Source: Melitaea cinxia
Lineage: Eukaryota; Arthropoda; Insecta; Lepidoptera; Nymphalidae
DNA: 64,000 nucleotides
Direction of reading: 5' to 3'
Assembly: GCF_905220565.1 (NCBI RefSeq)
Contig: NC_059419.1
Location: 310,001 to 374,000, forward strand
Every line of letters begins with the position of its first letter. The stretch's first letter is position 1. The translations under genes were made by a program, and so were the position numbers. The notes below the pieces were generated by a model. The model was given only the letters and a program-made list of their open reading frames with translations. It ran no database searches and was not told where the DNA came from. Below are positions 20,511-30,987 of the stretch, in pieces.

Positions 20511-22937
20511 AATTGCAGCGACCGTCACTAAGCAACTGTAGTTGCCGCTGCTGATTTATCGAAACTTGTAAACAGTTGCGGCAACTAAAGATGTGTTCGA
20601 CGTCTTTTAATATTTAGGACTCCGACTTGCGTCCTTTATGTGATTATCTAATTTAATAAGTTTGCGTCGATTTCGAGGTATCGAGAAACGATTCAACGGC
20701 GTGTCCCATGAGAAGGACACCGGGTGTTTACAAGCGCGTATTACGACCGCCCTGCCGCCACCCACTAATTTATATTTCGTCTAGAGTATCACCAAGATTT
20801 CTGTACAAAAATGTCTCAAGCCAAAACTCATACGAAATTATTGAAAATATCCACAAAATTTTTGGGTACTAGAGAAACTTGAATTTTGTGGTAATAGACG
20901 TATAGTGGGTAAGATTAGCGTAACGTAATTAATGTAACGTGTAGCGTTAGTGGGTAGCGGCGAGGCGACTCTCGAATCTTTAGCTAAGTGCACTGCTGTG
21001 ATATACTCGTAGGCGAGCGGGAGAGCCGCGGCCGACATGTTGTCTGTACGTCTACTTGTGTCCTCTGTTGTGTTATAATGCACTAACCTATAAATCAAGC
21101 CGTTTAACTATAGATTTCAAAATGGCGGCCGATAGTTATGAAAGAACGGGTAGAACGAAAAATTTATTTGAACTGAATATATTATCTACATTTCGGCTTT
21201 TAAAATTTTTAATTATTACGAAAAGTTAATAAATTTTTCGATTAAAATGTTTTTTCTAACACTACAACAGACAGAGAAGCACATATCGTGCGAGTGAGAT
21301 AGCATGACACTGTCCGCCATATTAAGTCTATTATTTAAGGGCTCTATTATATATATACATCATAACGTCTGTACAGCGCCTTGACTCCATATAACTAAAA
21401 CTTAAAACATTCTTAATGCAGGAAGAAATAACGACGTGTTACTGTGAACATGGTTTCTTTATAATATATCAATTACTATGGGATTGTTTAATAAATTTAT
21501 TGTTTGAAGATGTAAGTTGATAAAAGATGGATAGGGCTTTTGGTAATTGTAAGATTTTTTTAAGATGCGTCAGAGTTCGGTGACAACGGTAAAGAAAAGT
21601 AAGAAAAATGTTTTGTAATGATAGATAATTAAGTACGAGTTTCCATAACAATACGTCGGCATTGACAATGGCTTGGTATTACCGTAATAAAATTGCGTGT
21701 ATCCTGTCGTTTCCGCGTCGGCCGGAGTCAGGGCGCTTCGAATCCGAAACGCTAAAAGCGGTATCGATAATTTAGGTTTTTATATTTAGACTCGAAGTCT
21801 TCGAATGTTTTAAACATTATTATTTTCTATAAACACGCTTTTGTATCGGTTATGTTATACTCAGTACCCTGTCAGAGACAGGAAATTGTTTTGAACAATG
21901 AAAAAAAAAACATTATTTGGCGTTAGTAAAACAATAAAAGAGAATTTAGACTTAAAAAGGTTACAAGACATTATAATGTCTATAAAACATTTCGGTTTAA
22001 TGAAATTCAAAATTTCGCAATTTTTGAGATTTTCGGTGAAATTAAAAAGGCAATGCAGCGTTTTGTTTGACAGCGACTAGTTTTGTCGCTCAAAGGGCAG
22101 AAATATAACATAAATATATGATACATATACATGCATACGTTTTCAGCCGGCCGCGGCTGTGCCCGTCGGGATAGGATAAGTTGGGGTTTGTAAGCACCCT
22201 GTGGGGATTGCTAATGCGGGCCGCTGGAACTACAGGCCGAATTATGTCTTATAATGCAAAATGTAGCCTACGTAATTTGTAAAAACTCTTACATCCAGAA
22301 CAAAATCATCGTTAGTTCGAATGTGAATATTATACGGATATTGTGACACTAGTGTTAGGTGCAGCCTTAAGTACGCTCGCAAACATGCATAATATTATTT
22401 TGTAAAAAATGTATTATTTTGTACTAAATGCTAACGTGAAACTGGAAGCGTACTTAATGTGACGTTGGATTGTAAAAAGGACATTTAACGCAGAGATTAG
22501 AGCAGAGAATGAGAGAGTTCATAGTGAGTTCGCAGTCGAGCGATACGATAAGGGCGGGGTCGTAGTTCCAGCGACGCGCTCCGTACGAGCGTGATAGTCG
22601 TCGGGCGCTCAGACTTCATCAACACTGACATTTAGTTTCCTATCGCTTTCCGTCTACCATACCACCGCCCGAGACCTCCGTCTAGGCTTCCCGCTCGGAC
22701 TAGACGTTCGTACATCTATTTTTGAATTAAATATTAAAAAAAAAAATACAAAAATACAGCAAAAAAGGTTTAGGCCGTTAAGTGTTTTACGATAAGTAGG
22801 TACGTAGCCATCTACTCGAGTCGGTCTAGTGACGGCTCGGTCGCGTCACCGAGGTCGTTACGTTCCCGTGCTTCGCTTCGTATAGCATCGGCTCGCATCG
22901 CTTCCGCTGGCCGACCGCATCGACATAGTTAAGTGTA

Positions 22938-22945
22938 TGTAAATA
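22938..22945 (+). promoter_or_regulatory. Pumilio-type TGTAAATA site in the extended 3' UTR
   Basis: Exact match to the Pumilio core with A in the variable position, followed by an AT-rich context. Function inferred from motif only. Confidence 0.4.
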
Positions 22946-24109
22946 TATTGTGTCGTGATTGTGACCGCCGCGCGTTCGCGCCGTCTCAACGACAATTCGA
23001 GAATAGACTTGTTTAAACGTTAGCGGCGAGCTTTCGTTGGCCACGTTGGCGACGGCGCGATCGCGCGGCGCGGATGTTATTCGCAGCTTTCGTTCTGTTT
23101 CCTGTACAGTGTGATCTAACGCGTTTGTTCCTCAGTGAATCTTACTTATGAAGTGTATATTTATTTTAGCAATAGTCGTACTCGATCATCGAAATACGTG
23201 AAGTACACCCTCGATAAAGATATATATCGTTGTTTATAGATGATACTCTCTCCCGTTTAGCAGCTACTGTTATTACAAGGTTGCCTAGATTACTCGCTCT
23301 TTAAAACTGTAGAGAAAAATCTGTACTGTATACTGTATGTTTTATTTTGTATTAATTTGTGGCTAAGACAATCGCAATATTATTTTATCCCTCATTCCAC
23401 GATACTTTCGACGGCATCGTAATTGTAAAGTTTTAAAACATTAGTCGTCCCACACGCGGGCGTCTCGACAGACAGTCGCGCGACTGGACGTCTGCGGGCG
23501 CCCGTGTCTGGGAATTAAATGTAACTTAGTGTCTCGTCGCCCTAACGACCCATAGTCATAGTCGACTCGTCAGATTGCATTCCGCGGTCCGAAATCGATT
23601 CGACAAACCACGATGCAGTCTGGACAGGTCCCAATAGGTTAATTTACGATACATTTCTCCTCAGCCCCCCGAAAAAGAGTGGTAAGTTGGTGACGTCCGA
23701 TAACGTTAAAAATATAGAAAAAAAGTAAAAAAAAAATACATATTTAAATCACTTCTCTATATGAATAAACAGTGTATTTGAGCGGGAGCGGCGCCCGGAA
23801 TCGTGCCGAGGGTAGTCGCTTAATTGTAACAACTATTTATGGTACAAAGTGTAATTTTATTTCCATAGACGTTTAAGATTTATAGAGTTTATATTTAGAG
23901 GAGCGCGACGCCGTCGCGGTATATGTACGACTATATGAGATGTTTAACTCGCAGTTAATGTAAAATGAAGTAGTGTCCACGTCGCGAGGCTAGACCTAGA
24001 TATCGCGTGTGTCGATACGTCGGCGACAGGCAGTAATGCGCGAGTGGTGCGTGTGACGCTACGGGATTTTGATTTTCGGAAATTTTGTGTTCAGCTGGTG
24101 CGCGGGCGC

Positions 24110-24320
24110 CAAGACCCTCACCTCCCCCACTTCTCCCCTCCTCACCCCTCACTTCCCCTCTCCTCACCCCCACCTCCCCTCTCCTCACCCCCCGCTTCCC
24201 CTCTCCGCACCTCCCACTTCCCTCTCTCCTCACCCCCCACTTCCCCTCTCCTGACCCCCACTTCCCCCTCTCCTCACCCCCCACTTCCCCCTCTCCTCAC
24301 CCCCACTTCACCGCTCCTCC
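24110..24320. repeat. C/T-rich minisatellite in the 3' UTR region
   Basis: About ten imperfect units of roughly 20 bp with consensus CACTTCCCCTCTCCTCACCC. All overlapping open frames are proline/serine-rich translations of the repeat. Confidence 0.9.
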
Positions 24321-27300
24321 CGCCGCCGACCCGAGTGCTCGAAGCTGCCTCCTGCGGTACTCGCGCCGCCCCCGCACGAGCCTCGCCTCGTCTCTTACTC
24401 GCGTCGCTCTTGTTGCAAACCGGTTCTAACGAGATCTTGACGGGCTCGAGGACGTGATCTCGACTTTTTTTTCAAATGTTTGCGCTTTGATAAATTAAGT
24501 CAAATTATTAGCCTTTTGTTACTCTCACTTGATCTTAATTTGTTATCGTAAATTTATTGTCACTTTTTAATAAGTTTCTGTGTGCTCGACGTCCGAATGG
24601 TCGAATATAAAAGCGACCAATTGCTAAGATCTCGCTTGAACTAGGTTCGAAAGTTTCGTTGCGGCTCACAGAGTCAACGTCTCCGCTCACTTCCCTCGTT
24701 GTTTCCTGAATGCTTAGCACTGCCACTGGCGTATTTCCTGCGAGACCAATCTTCGTTGAAACGAACAATTATATATCTATATATTTTAAGAATAGTAATC
24801 ACTCAAAAGGCTTCCCATTTCGCATTTTCGCCTAAATCTGTTTATTAATCGACGTCTCATCGCTTTATGGTTTTAGGGAGTATATATCACTGAGATTTCA
24901 TGAGCGTATTTATGTAACTATAAATGTCGATGTCGCGATTTTGCTGAACGTGAAATTTTGCTGTGTGAGTCGCCGCCAGTCGACGCGTTCGCGTAAAGTG
25001 ATAGTCAATTATTATTATATTCATTAGCCGGCTCGTCGACGTCGGACTCGCGTTAATGTATCGATTTTAACAAAAAAGAGTAAATATTTACAACATTAAT
25101 AGTTTCGAAACAGAACAGAATATAAATAGAGCAGAAATTATTTTGAATGTTTGTGAAACGAGTCGAAGGCGCCCAGAGACGGTGCGACGTCGACGAGCGC
25201 CCGCGCCGCTCCCGCTCCGCCACACCACATAGGCACTGTAGGTCCTGCTCGATACTGGGAAATAAGAAAAAAAAATAAAAATAAAAAAGATTCAGAGTTA
25301 TAATAATAGTACGTTAGTTTTAATTATATTTCTGATATTGATTGATGTTTTGCTAAAAGATAATTTATCTGTGCGTTACGTTTGATGTCGCGTGGCTCGC
25401 TCTGCCGTCGCAGCCTTCGCCGCCGCGCTCGTTTCTCTCGGTTCCTCGACCACCCGCGGCAGCATCGGGCGGCCTGGTTAGCGTTGTCTCGTCCACGATC
25501 GATAAAACATCGATATATTAAGGATACATTGCCGCTCGCCGACGCGTTTTCCTGGAGAGCGGGACATATTTCCGATCAGGCCCCGCCGCACTCCGATCAC
25601 CGACCACTACGCGAGTAACCTCAGAGTTAATTCGATTACATTTAAGCAATACCAGTACCTGAAATTGATAGAGATGAAAAATATAATAGACGGAAACGTT
25701 GGTTCGACTCAAAACTGGATTTAATCGTAAGCGGTGTCGAGCATTCGCGCAGGATAGAGTTCGCAGTCGATTCATTGTTGTTAAGTATTATTTGATTTGA
25801 GTTTTAGTAACGAGTTCGTTGTTAAATCATCCGATTGGCCGATCGAACGGGCGCTGGGTTCCGGCGAGACGATGGCACTCTCGCGAGACTCGTTTTCGTT
25901 TCGTCGACTTCATTTCATTCGGAGATGCCATCAGCTAGTCGCCTAGATTGAAGTACGGGAGTTCAGGTTAGGGTAAACGGTTGAAGGGATCACGTGCGGG
26001 TGAAAAAGTTATCCGTAGGGACGGAACGACTGTTCGTGACACACGACAGTTTCGTCGGAGTTCGCTTAGGCGGTAGTTCGCGCGGCGCACGCAGGCCGGC
26101 CGCCGCGGTCGGCGCGGCCCCGGCGGCGCGTCGCCTTGTGCGTTGACCTCCGAACGGTGCCACTGTGACTTGGCACCCGCGTGGCGTCCAGGGGGTAGCG
26201 GTAACGGCTTAAGTCTGTCTTGTATAAACGATAACATCAATGTATAATTTGTTAGTAAGTGCTAAGTGTGTATAGGTCGGGAGTTTAATGGCGGGTCGAG
26301 ATATCGGCCCGCTACGTGCGAGTCGCATTCGACTCGATTCACGTCACGAGTGATACGCTATAATATCATGAATGTGGAGGTAGAGGTGAACGAATACTGC
26401 CAATCGATTGTAGTTTATATTAAATAATGGATAATGATTTGTAGAGTTAACGATTTCGAAATATTATGTCCTAAATATTTCATATTTTATGTATAGTATT
26501 GGTACATGCGGCGATCCGGTCACGTCCGAGTACCGAGCGCGCTCGTGATTTTGCCTTCAAGCGTCTAGAAGGATGCGAATAATTCATTGCTACTGAGGCG
26601 TGACCGGGCGCCATGTAAATGTTTTCCTTAGGGTGAGGACGATGGATACAAACTGTGTTCTGTAGTGTACCGAGCGACAGGGCGTTGTCTAGATAGGTTT
26701 GCACTTGGCGCGGCGGCCATTTCGCGCTTCGAGCGTTTATTGCTTCCGTCGCCATTTTGATGATCGCTAAGCCGGAGTGCAAAATGGCCGCCGTGATAAT
26801 TAGGCGTGAACTATGTTCACGGAACGCTAAGTCTGTAAAAAATAGAATGCAATATAATTTGAAGTGTGAAGGCATGACGATGACGGCATATTGGGTGTTG
26901 TGTATGGAGAGAGGGGGAGACGTTTGTGGGTTCGGATGGCAGATTATGGCTATCTTAAACATGTTTTTTAAAATAATTTTCGTTCCATCGAGTTTGTTTT
27001 TCTCTCTTTGGAAACAGAAAAACGAGAGAGCTATTAATAAAGAGTATAGACTGGGCACCCAATATGTGGAGGAGTAGTTGGTAGTTTGATATCGTAATGT
27101 ATGGAACTGTGGGACTGATGTGGCTCATGTGATGAGGATAAATTGCTGGTCTTTTTAAATTATGCTTTCAAAATTTATTAAATCGTGTTTAACACGAGAT
27201 GTTTGTCTTGAGACTGGTTCAGTTTGTGTGGGTGCAGCGCGAGGGAAGTCGACATTGCGGAAACTCTTGACTTGAAAGTTGACAATAAAAATCAAATAGT

Positions 27301-27322
27301 CAATGTTATATTTGAATAGAAA

Positions 27323-27418
27323 ATTCGATTTCCCTTCCAACTGCACCGGGTGCTCTCGCTACGTAATGTGGAACGTAATAAATCTGTGATATTGGTCTGA
27401 GACCAATCTTTCGAAAAT
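27323..27418 (+). repeat. 96-bp block shared with 29799-29894
   Basis: Begins ATTCGATTTCCC, includes GTAATGTGGAACGTAATAAA and the palindrome ATTGGTCT-G-AGACCAAT, and ends CTTTCGAAAAT. The second copy, in the same orientation 2,476 bp downstream, differs at only three positions by my count. Confidence 0.93.
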
Positions 27419-28417
27419 CGGACTATTTCGAGCTATAAGTGGCAGATTACGGAGCGAGCGCGCCAGTGAGATTTTGTATCCAAAGATTGCAAAGTGTGAT
27501 GAATTTCCTATAGGTTTTTATTGTATTATAATGGTATAGTATATACTTGTTGTTTTCTGTTGTTTGACACTAGCTACTATTGATTAAATGTTTGGAACAT
27601 TGACAGATCTCCCGATCGAACTTTAATCATTATTAATGCTGTTATAATTTTGTGTATGTGAGTGAAAAGTTTGTGAAATGGAAGACACTAGTAATTCCTG
27701 AAGGGCTCATTCATACTAATATAAGATTAATAAGCTTTCGAAGTAATTAAATTATACCCTCGTTTTAATCTAAAAGTCGGTTACTGATTTTTTCAGGAGC
27801 CAGTGTCTGTCACTTTTTATATTTCATGTATTTATTGGAGCGGTAAGGAAAGTGTAAACCGCGCACAAATTATCAAAAAGCTTTTTGTACCGAACAAAAC
27901 AATTGCCGGTCGAGTGTTCGGACCGTTGTTTGTGCGCGGAGGATATTTTGTATCGATGAGGTGGCAGTTAAACTGCGGCGATATGGTGCTTGTGTGTACT
28001 TACGATGGATATACTATATATTATTTCTATATTTCTGAAAATAAATCTTTACGCTTATTTATTTTTCTAATATGAGTGAAATTCAAAATTTCGGTGTAAT
28101 TACTATGCCTATGTTTATAATTTTTTATGTCTTACTAAGTTTTACTTTTAAGAGCTATTTGTGAACGTGACACTGTCATTATTCTTGAAGCTTTTTTTTT
28201 TTTAAATCATGTCGTAAATTTGACTCGCGAGAACGGAGGTCAAGTGATTTGTTTCTGGGATAGTGCCGTGTTGCGTGCCATCGTGACGTGATGTATGTGT
28301 GATGTGGCGCGTAGCCACGAGAGGGTTTCGCTCGACATACACAAGGCGGAATATTGGTGCGCGACTGCGACGCGCGGTGTGCCGTAGGAAAGTTTTATGA
28401 TAAATGGTGAAAAAAAA

Positions 28418-28423
28418 AATAAA
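28418..28423 (+). terminator. Distal poly(A) signal
   Basis: AATAAA in an A-rich context, followed within 40 nt by a GT/T-rich stretch (TTTGTTTTCTTTGCTC). Last signal before transposon-rich DNA. Confidence 0.5.
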
Positions 28424-28499
28424 GAAATTACAAAAAAAAGTGCAAAATTTGTTTTCTTTGCTCTATATATGCCATCTTCCCCACCCTGCTTTGTGTGCT

Positions 28500-28580
28500 A
28501 GTCTCATTCCAATTTTATCCCCAGTCGGCTGCTCTATATTTTGAGCCACATTTTTCCTGCTGTGCCCTACCTCAATCTAT
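28500..28580 (+). repeat. Repeat family B, 3' fragment
   Basis: CCCCAGTCGGCTGCTC, ATATTTTGAGCC and CCTGCTGTGCCCTACCTCA are the last part of family B. Confidence 0.8.
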
Positions 28581-28582
28581 AA

Positions 28583-28876
28583 TATAAAAATGAGTCGCTG
28601 AATGTGTTGCTAAGCGCAAAACTCGAGAACGGTTGGACCGATTTCGCTAATTCTTTTTTTAAAATATTCCTTGAAGTACGAGGATGGTTCTTACGGAGAG
28701 AAAAATTCAAAAAAAAAAAAAAAATTTAAATTTCCTGAAAAAGTCTAAAAACAACACTTTTCTATACTCCCATACAAAAGATTTGTGATAATACTTAAAA
28801 GTCAATTTGAACTTTAATACCATACGATAAAGTTTGTGTTAGGCGATACGAAGTTCGCCGGGTCAGCTAGTTATTT
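28583..28876 (+). repeat. CAGCTAGTT-ending interspersed repeat, relative of family D
   Basis: Starts TATAATATAAAAATGAGTCG and contains CGAGAACGGTTGGACCGATT and TACGAAGTTCGCCGGGTCAG, ending CTAGTT. Same layout and 3' end as family D but a different body. Confidence 0.7.
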
Positions 28877-29587
28877 ATAAGCGGTACGTACATGTAGTCA
28901 TTTAGGGAATAGACATAGGTATTAAATTTTCTGCTAAAACTAATTGATAAATTAAAGTATTTGTATCTTAGCGTTTGCCAAAGCGTCATGGAGTAGAGTG
29001 TACAGGTTTGGAAACAAATAACTACAGTTTATATGAAATCCCTTTATTTCTGTGCTATAAGCTTCAATTCTTGGCACCAAGTTCATAGTGGAGGTCGTCT
29101 AAGAACGGATGTTGCGACTAGGGCTGCATTAATAAGGTCTAAGGGCGGTCAAAATTTTTTTTTACAAGTCCTTAAATTTTTGCTACGAATTTAAAAATAG
29201 ACAAAGAGGTAGTTAATAGTTTGTAAACGTCTACCAATAGCGAATTTTGCCACAGGGTTGCGCTAAAGAGGTTTAAGAGCTTTTCAACATTTTAATAAAA
29301 TATTACATTCTTTAAGAATTTTCACCAATTTCCAGAAGTTTGATTAATTTGAAACTGCACACGTATCAAGGACCGATGAAAATGCCGTAATTAAATAACA
29401 GTTTCTCAATATCCTTACAAATTTAGACGGTATTCGGATTGAAGAACTTGATTGCTCTAAGTTAACAGGAAAAACCCCATGCAACAGTGAAGTTTTAGAC
29501 AAAATGACTAGATTACGATATAGTTCGTAAGGCATTTCAATACTATCACATGTCCGCAAATAATTAATTAAACAATCGAAATAAAAA
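28877..29587. other. Unassigned sequence before the inverted-repeat element
   Basis: A TGTGCTATAAGCTTCAA phrase near 29051 resembles TGTGCTACAAGCTTGAA at about 30001, and GGTCTAAGG-type motifs recur on both sides, suggesting a diverged duplication. A 94-codon minus-strand open frame (29344-29628) has no recognisable domain. Confidence 0.4.
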
Positions 29588-30000
29588 ATAAATTCTAGTT
29601 TAAAAAAACTAAAAAACCACGCTTTCAAAGCTAATCGAACTAAAAAGTAGAGAATAATTTTTAATTATAAAGAGTTTATATTACAGTAGTAGAAGATCGA
29701 ACAATCGATCATAGGTTATAATTAATTAGGTACTTCAAAATAAAATTTTAATAAAATTTAAGTTATTAAGAGAATAATTCAATTCAGAGTAATAGATAAT
29801 TCGATTCCCCTTCCAACTGCCCCTGGTGCTCTCGCTACGTAATGTGGAACGTAATAAATCTGTGATATTGGTCTGAGACCAATCTTTCGAAAATTGGTCT
29901 ACTGTAATATAAACTCTTTGTAATTAAAAATTATTCTGTACTTTTTAGTTCCATTAGCTATAAAAGCGTGGATTTTTAGTTTTTTTAAACTATAATTTAT
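29588..30000. mobile_element. Fold-back element with 102-bp inverted arms
   Basis: Arm 29588-29689 and arm 29899-30000 are reverse complements over about 102 bp with roughly ten mismatches (AGAATAATTTTTAATTA and GAGTTTATATTACAGTAG in the left arm). The 209-bp spacer holds the 96-bp block shared with the Pur-alpha 3' UTR region, ending 4 bp from the right arm. No transposase seen. Confidence 0.88.
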
Positions 30001-30330
30001 TGTGCTACAAGCTTGAACGTTCACTAGTAATGGATTTTGTGATAGACTGGATTAAGGTGGTCTTAGGTCTTGAACAAGTTTGTGTGAAAGTTTTTCATTT
30101 TCCGTGCTACAAATACTGTAAATTTATTTTAATAGACCTCCAATAAGAACAGATTTTGACAAGTCTCAAGGTCAAGTCATCTAAGGTCTCAAATAAGGGT
30201 CAAAAGTTTGTCATACAATCCATCCGTCCGTCTAATTAACTACTAATTAACTATTTCCTATTACTTACGACTGCTCCACTGTGTAGAAATGGCCTCCCTG
30301 CTAGACTGTCCTGATAACTGTATACACTAA
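30001..30330. other. Unassigned sequence
   Basis: See the entry at 28877-29587 for its resemblance to the other side of the fold-back element. No gene seen. Confidence 0.35.
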
Positions 30331-30387
30331 GTGCGCTTAAAAACATTAATAGGGCGATTCAGGCTCAGTTCGCATAATTTCTTTCAA

Positions 30388-30725
30388 GCTATCCTGATCT
30401 GGACCGGACCGGGGCCTGATCCAGTATGCCTTACCATACTTGATTATATTTTACATCAGGCTATCCTGATCTGGACTGGACCGGATCCTGATCCAGTATG
30501 CCTTACCATACTTGATTATATTTTACACCAGGCTATTCTGATCTGGACCGGACCGAGTCCTGATCCAGTATGCCTTACCATACTTTATAATATTTTACAT
30601 CGGGCTATCCTTGTCAGACCTGGTCCTGATAGAGCTTGCCGGATCTGGCATGCCTCACTCTATCCTGATCCGGTCCAGATACATGATCTGGTTGAGCCTG
30701 ACCTTTTTTCTAGTCGGGGTAGTGT
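30388..30725 (+). repeat. 72-bp minisatellite element, four units
   Basis: Units begin GCTATCCTGATCTGGACC (or variants) at 30388, 30460, 30532 and 30604, exactly 72 bp apart. The fourth diverges after 12 bases and runs to TTTTTTCTAGTCGGGG. Because 72 is 24 codons, a frame stays open (AILIWTGP repeated), but I regard that as incidental. A shorter inverted copy is at 51371-51632. Confidence 0.92.
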
Positions 30726-30890
30726 TGATACGGTATTCGATCAAATTGATTGTACCTATACGTGACCTGAGAGTTTTTGTTGGACTTAACTTACTTTTGT
30801 ACCGCATATGAATAATATTATAACGAAGGCTTTACAAATGTGCGGATTTTTGAAAACAATTTTAAACTTTCACGATAATCTTTTTTTATC

Positions 30891-30902
30891 ATCATGAATG
30901 AT
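30891..30902. repeat. Target-site duplication, 3' side of the LOA-like element
   Basis: ATCATGAATGAT, identical to 36942-36953 on the other side of the retrotransposon. Confidence 0.93.
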
Positions 30903-30987
30903 GTTGTTGTTGTTGTTGTTGTTCACGGGCTCTTTTTCGCAACTCAACGTCTTGGTGCGCCTTTTTTGCGTGATCGGCTGGTGGGCA

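Larger units (their letters stand above)
20308..28440 (+). other. Pur-alpha: Probable very long 3' UTR of Pur-alpha
   Basis: About 8.1 kb without any of the repeat families that crowd both sides, with raised CpG content and no convincing ORF. AATAAA signals occur at 20505-20510, 21686, 21933, 23764, 25274, 27036, 28039 and 28418-28423. The last is followed by a T-rich stretch, and repeats resume at about 28500. I infer alternative polyadenylation between a short form (about 0.2 kb) and longer forms, as is common for neuronal RNA-binding-protein genes. An unannotated noncoding transcript in the region is an alternative. Confidence 0.55.

Noticed and set aside
24044..24457. Proline/serine-rich open frames on both strands
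   Set aside because: All arise from the C/T-rich minisatellite; no codon preference or splice context.
26480..27058. 192-codon minus-strand open frame in the 3'-UTR region
   Set aside because: No recognisable domain and no splice or promoter context; a chance frame in CpG-rich sequence.
27803..28075. 90-codon + strand open frame in the 3'-UTR region
   Set aside because: No domain and no evidence of splicing or conservation; lies within the predicted 3' UTR.
30331..30765. 144-codon open frame (repeated AILIWTGP peptide)
   Set aside because: It is the translation of a 72-bp tandem repeat whose length is divisible by three; no start context, domain or second coding copy.
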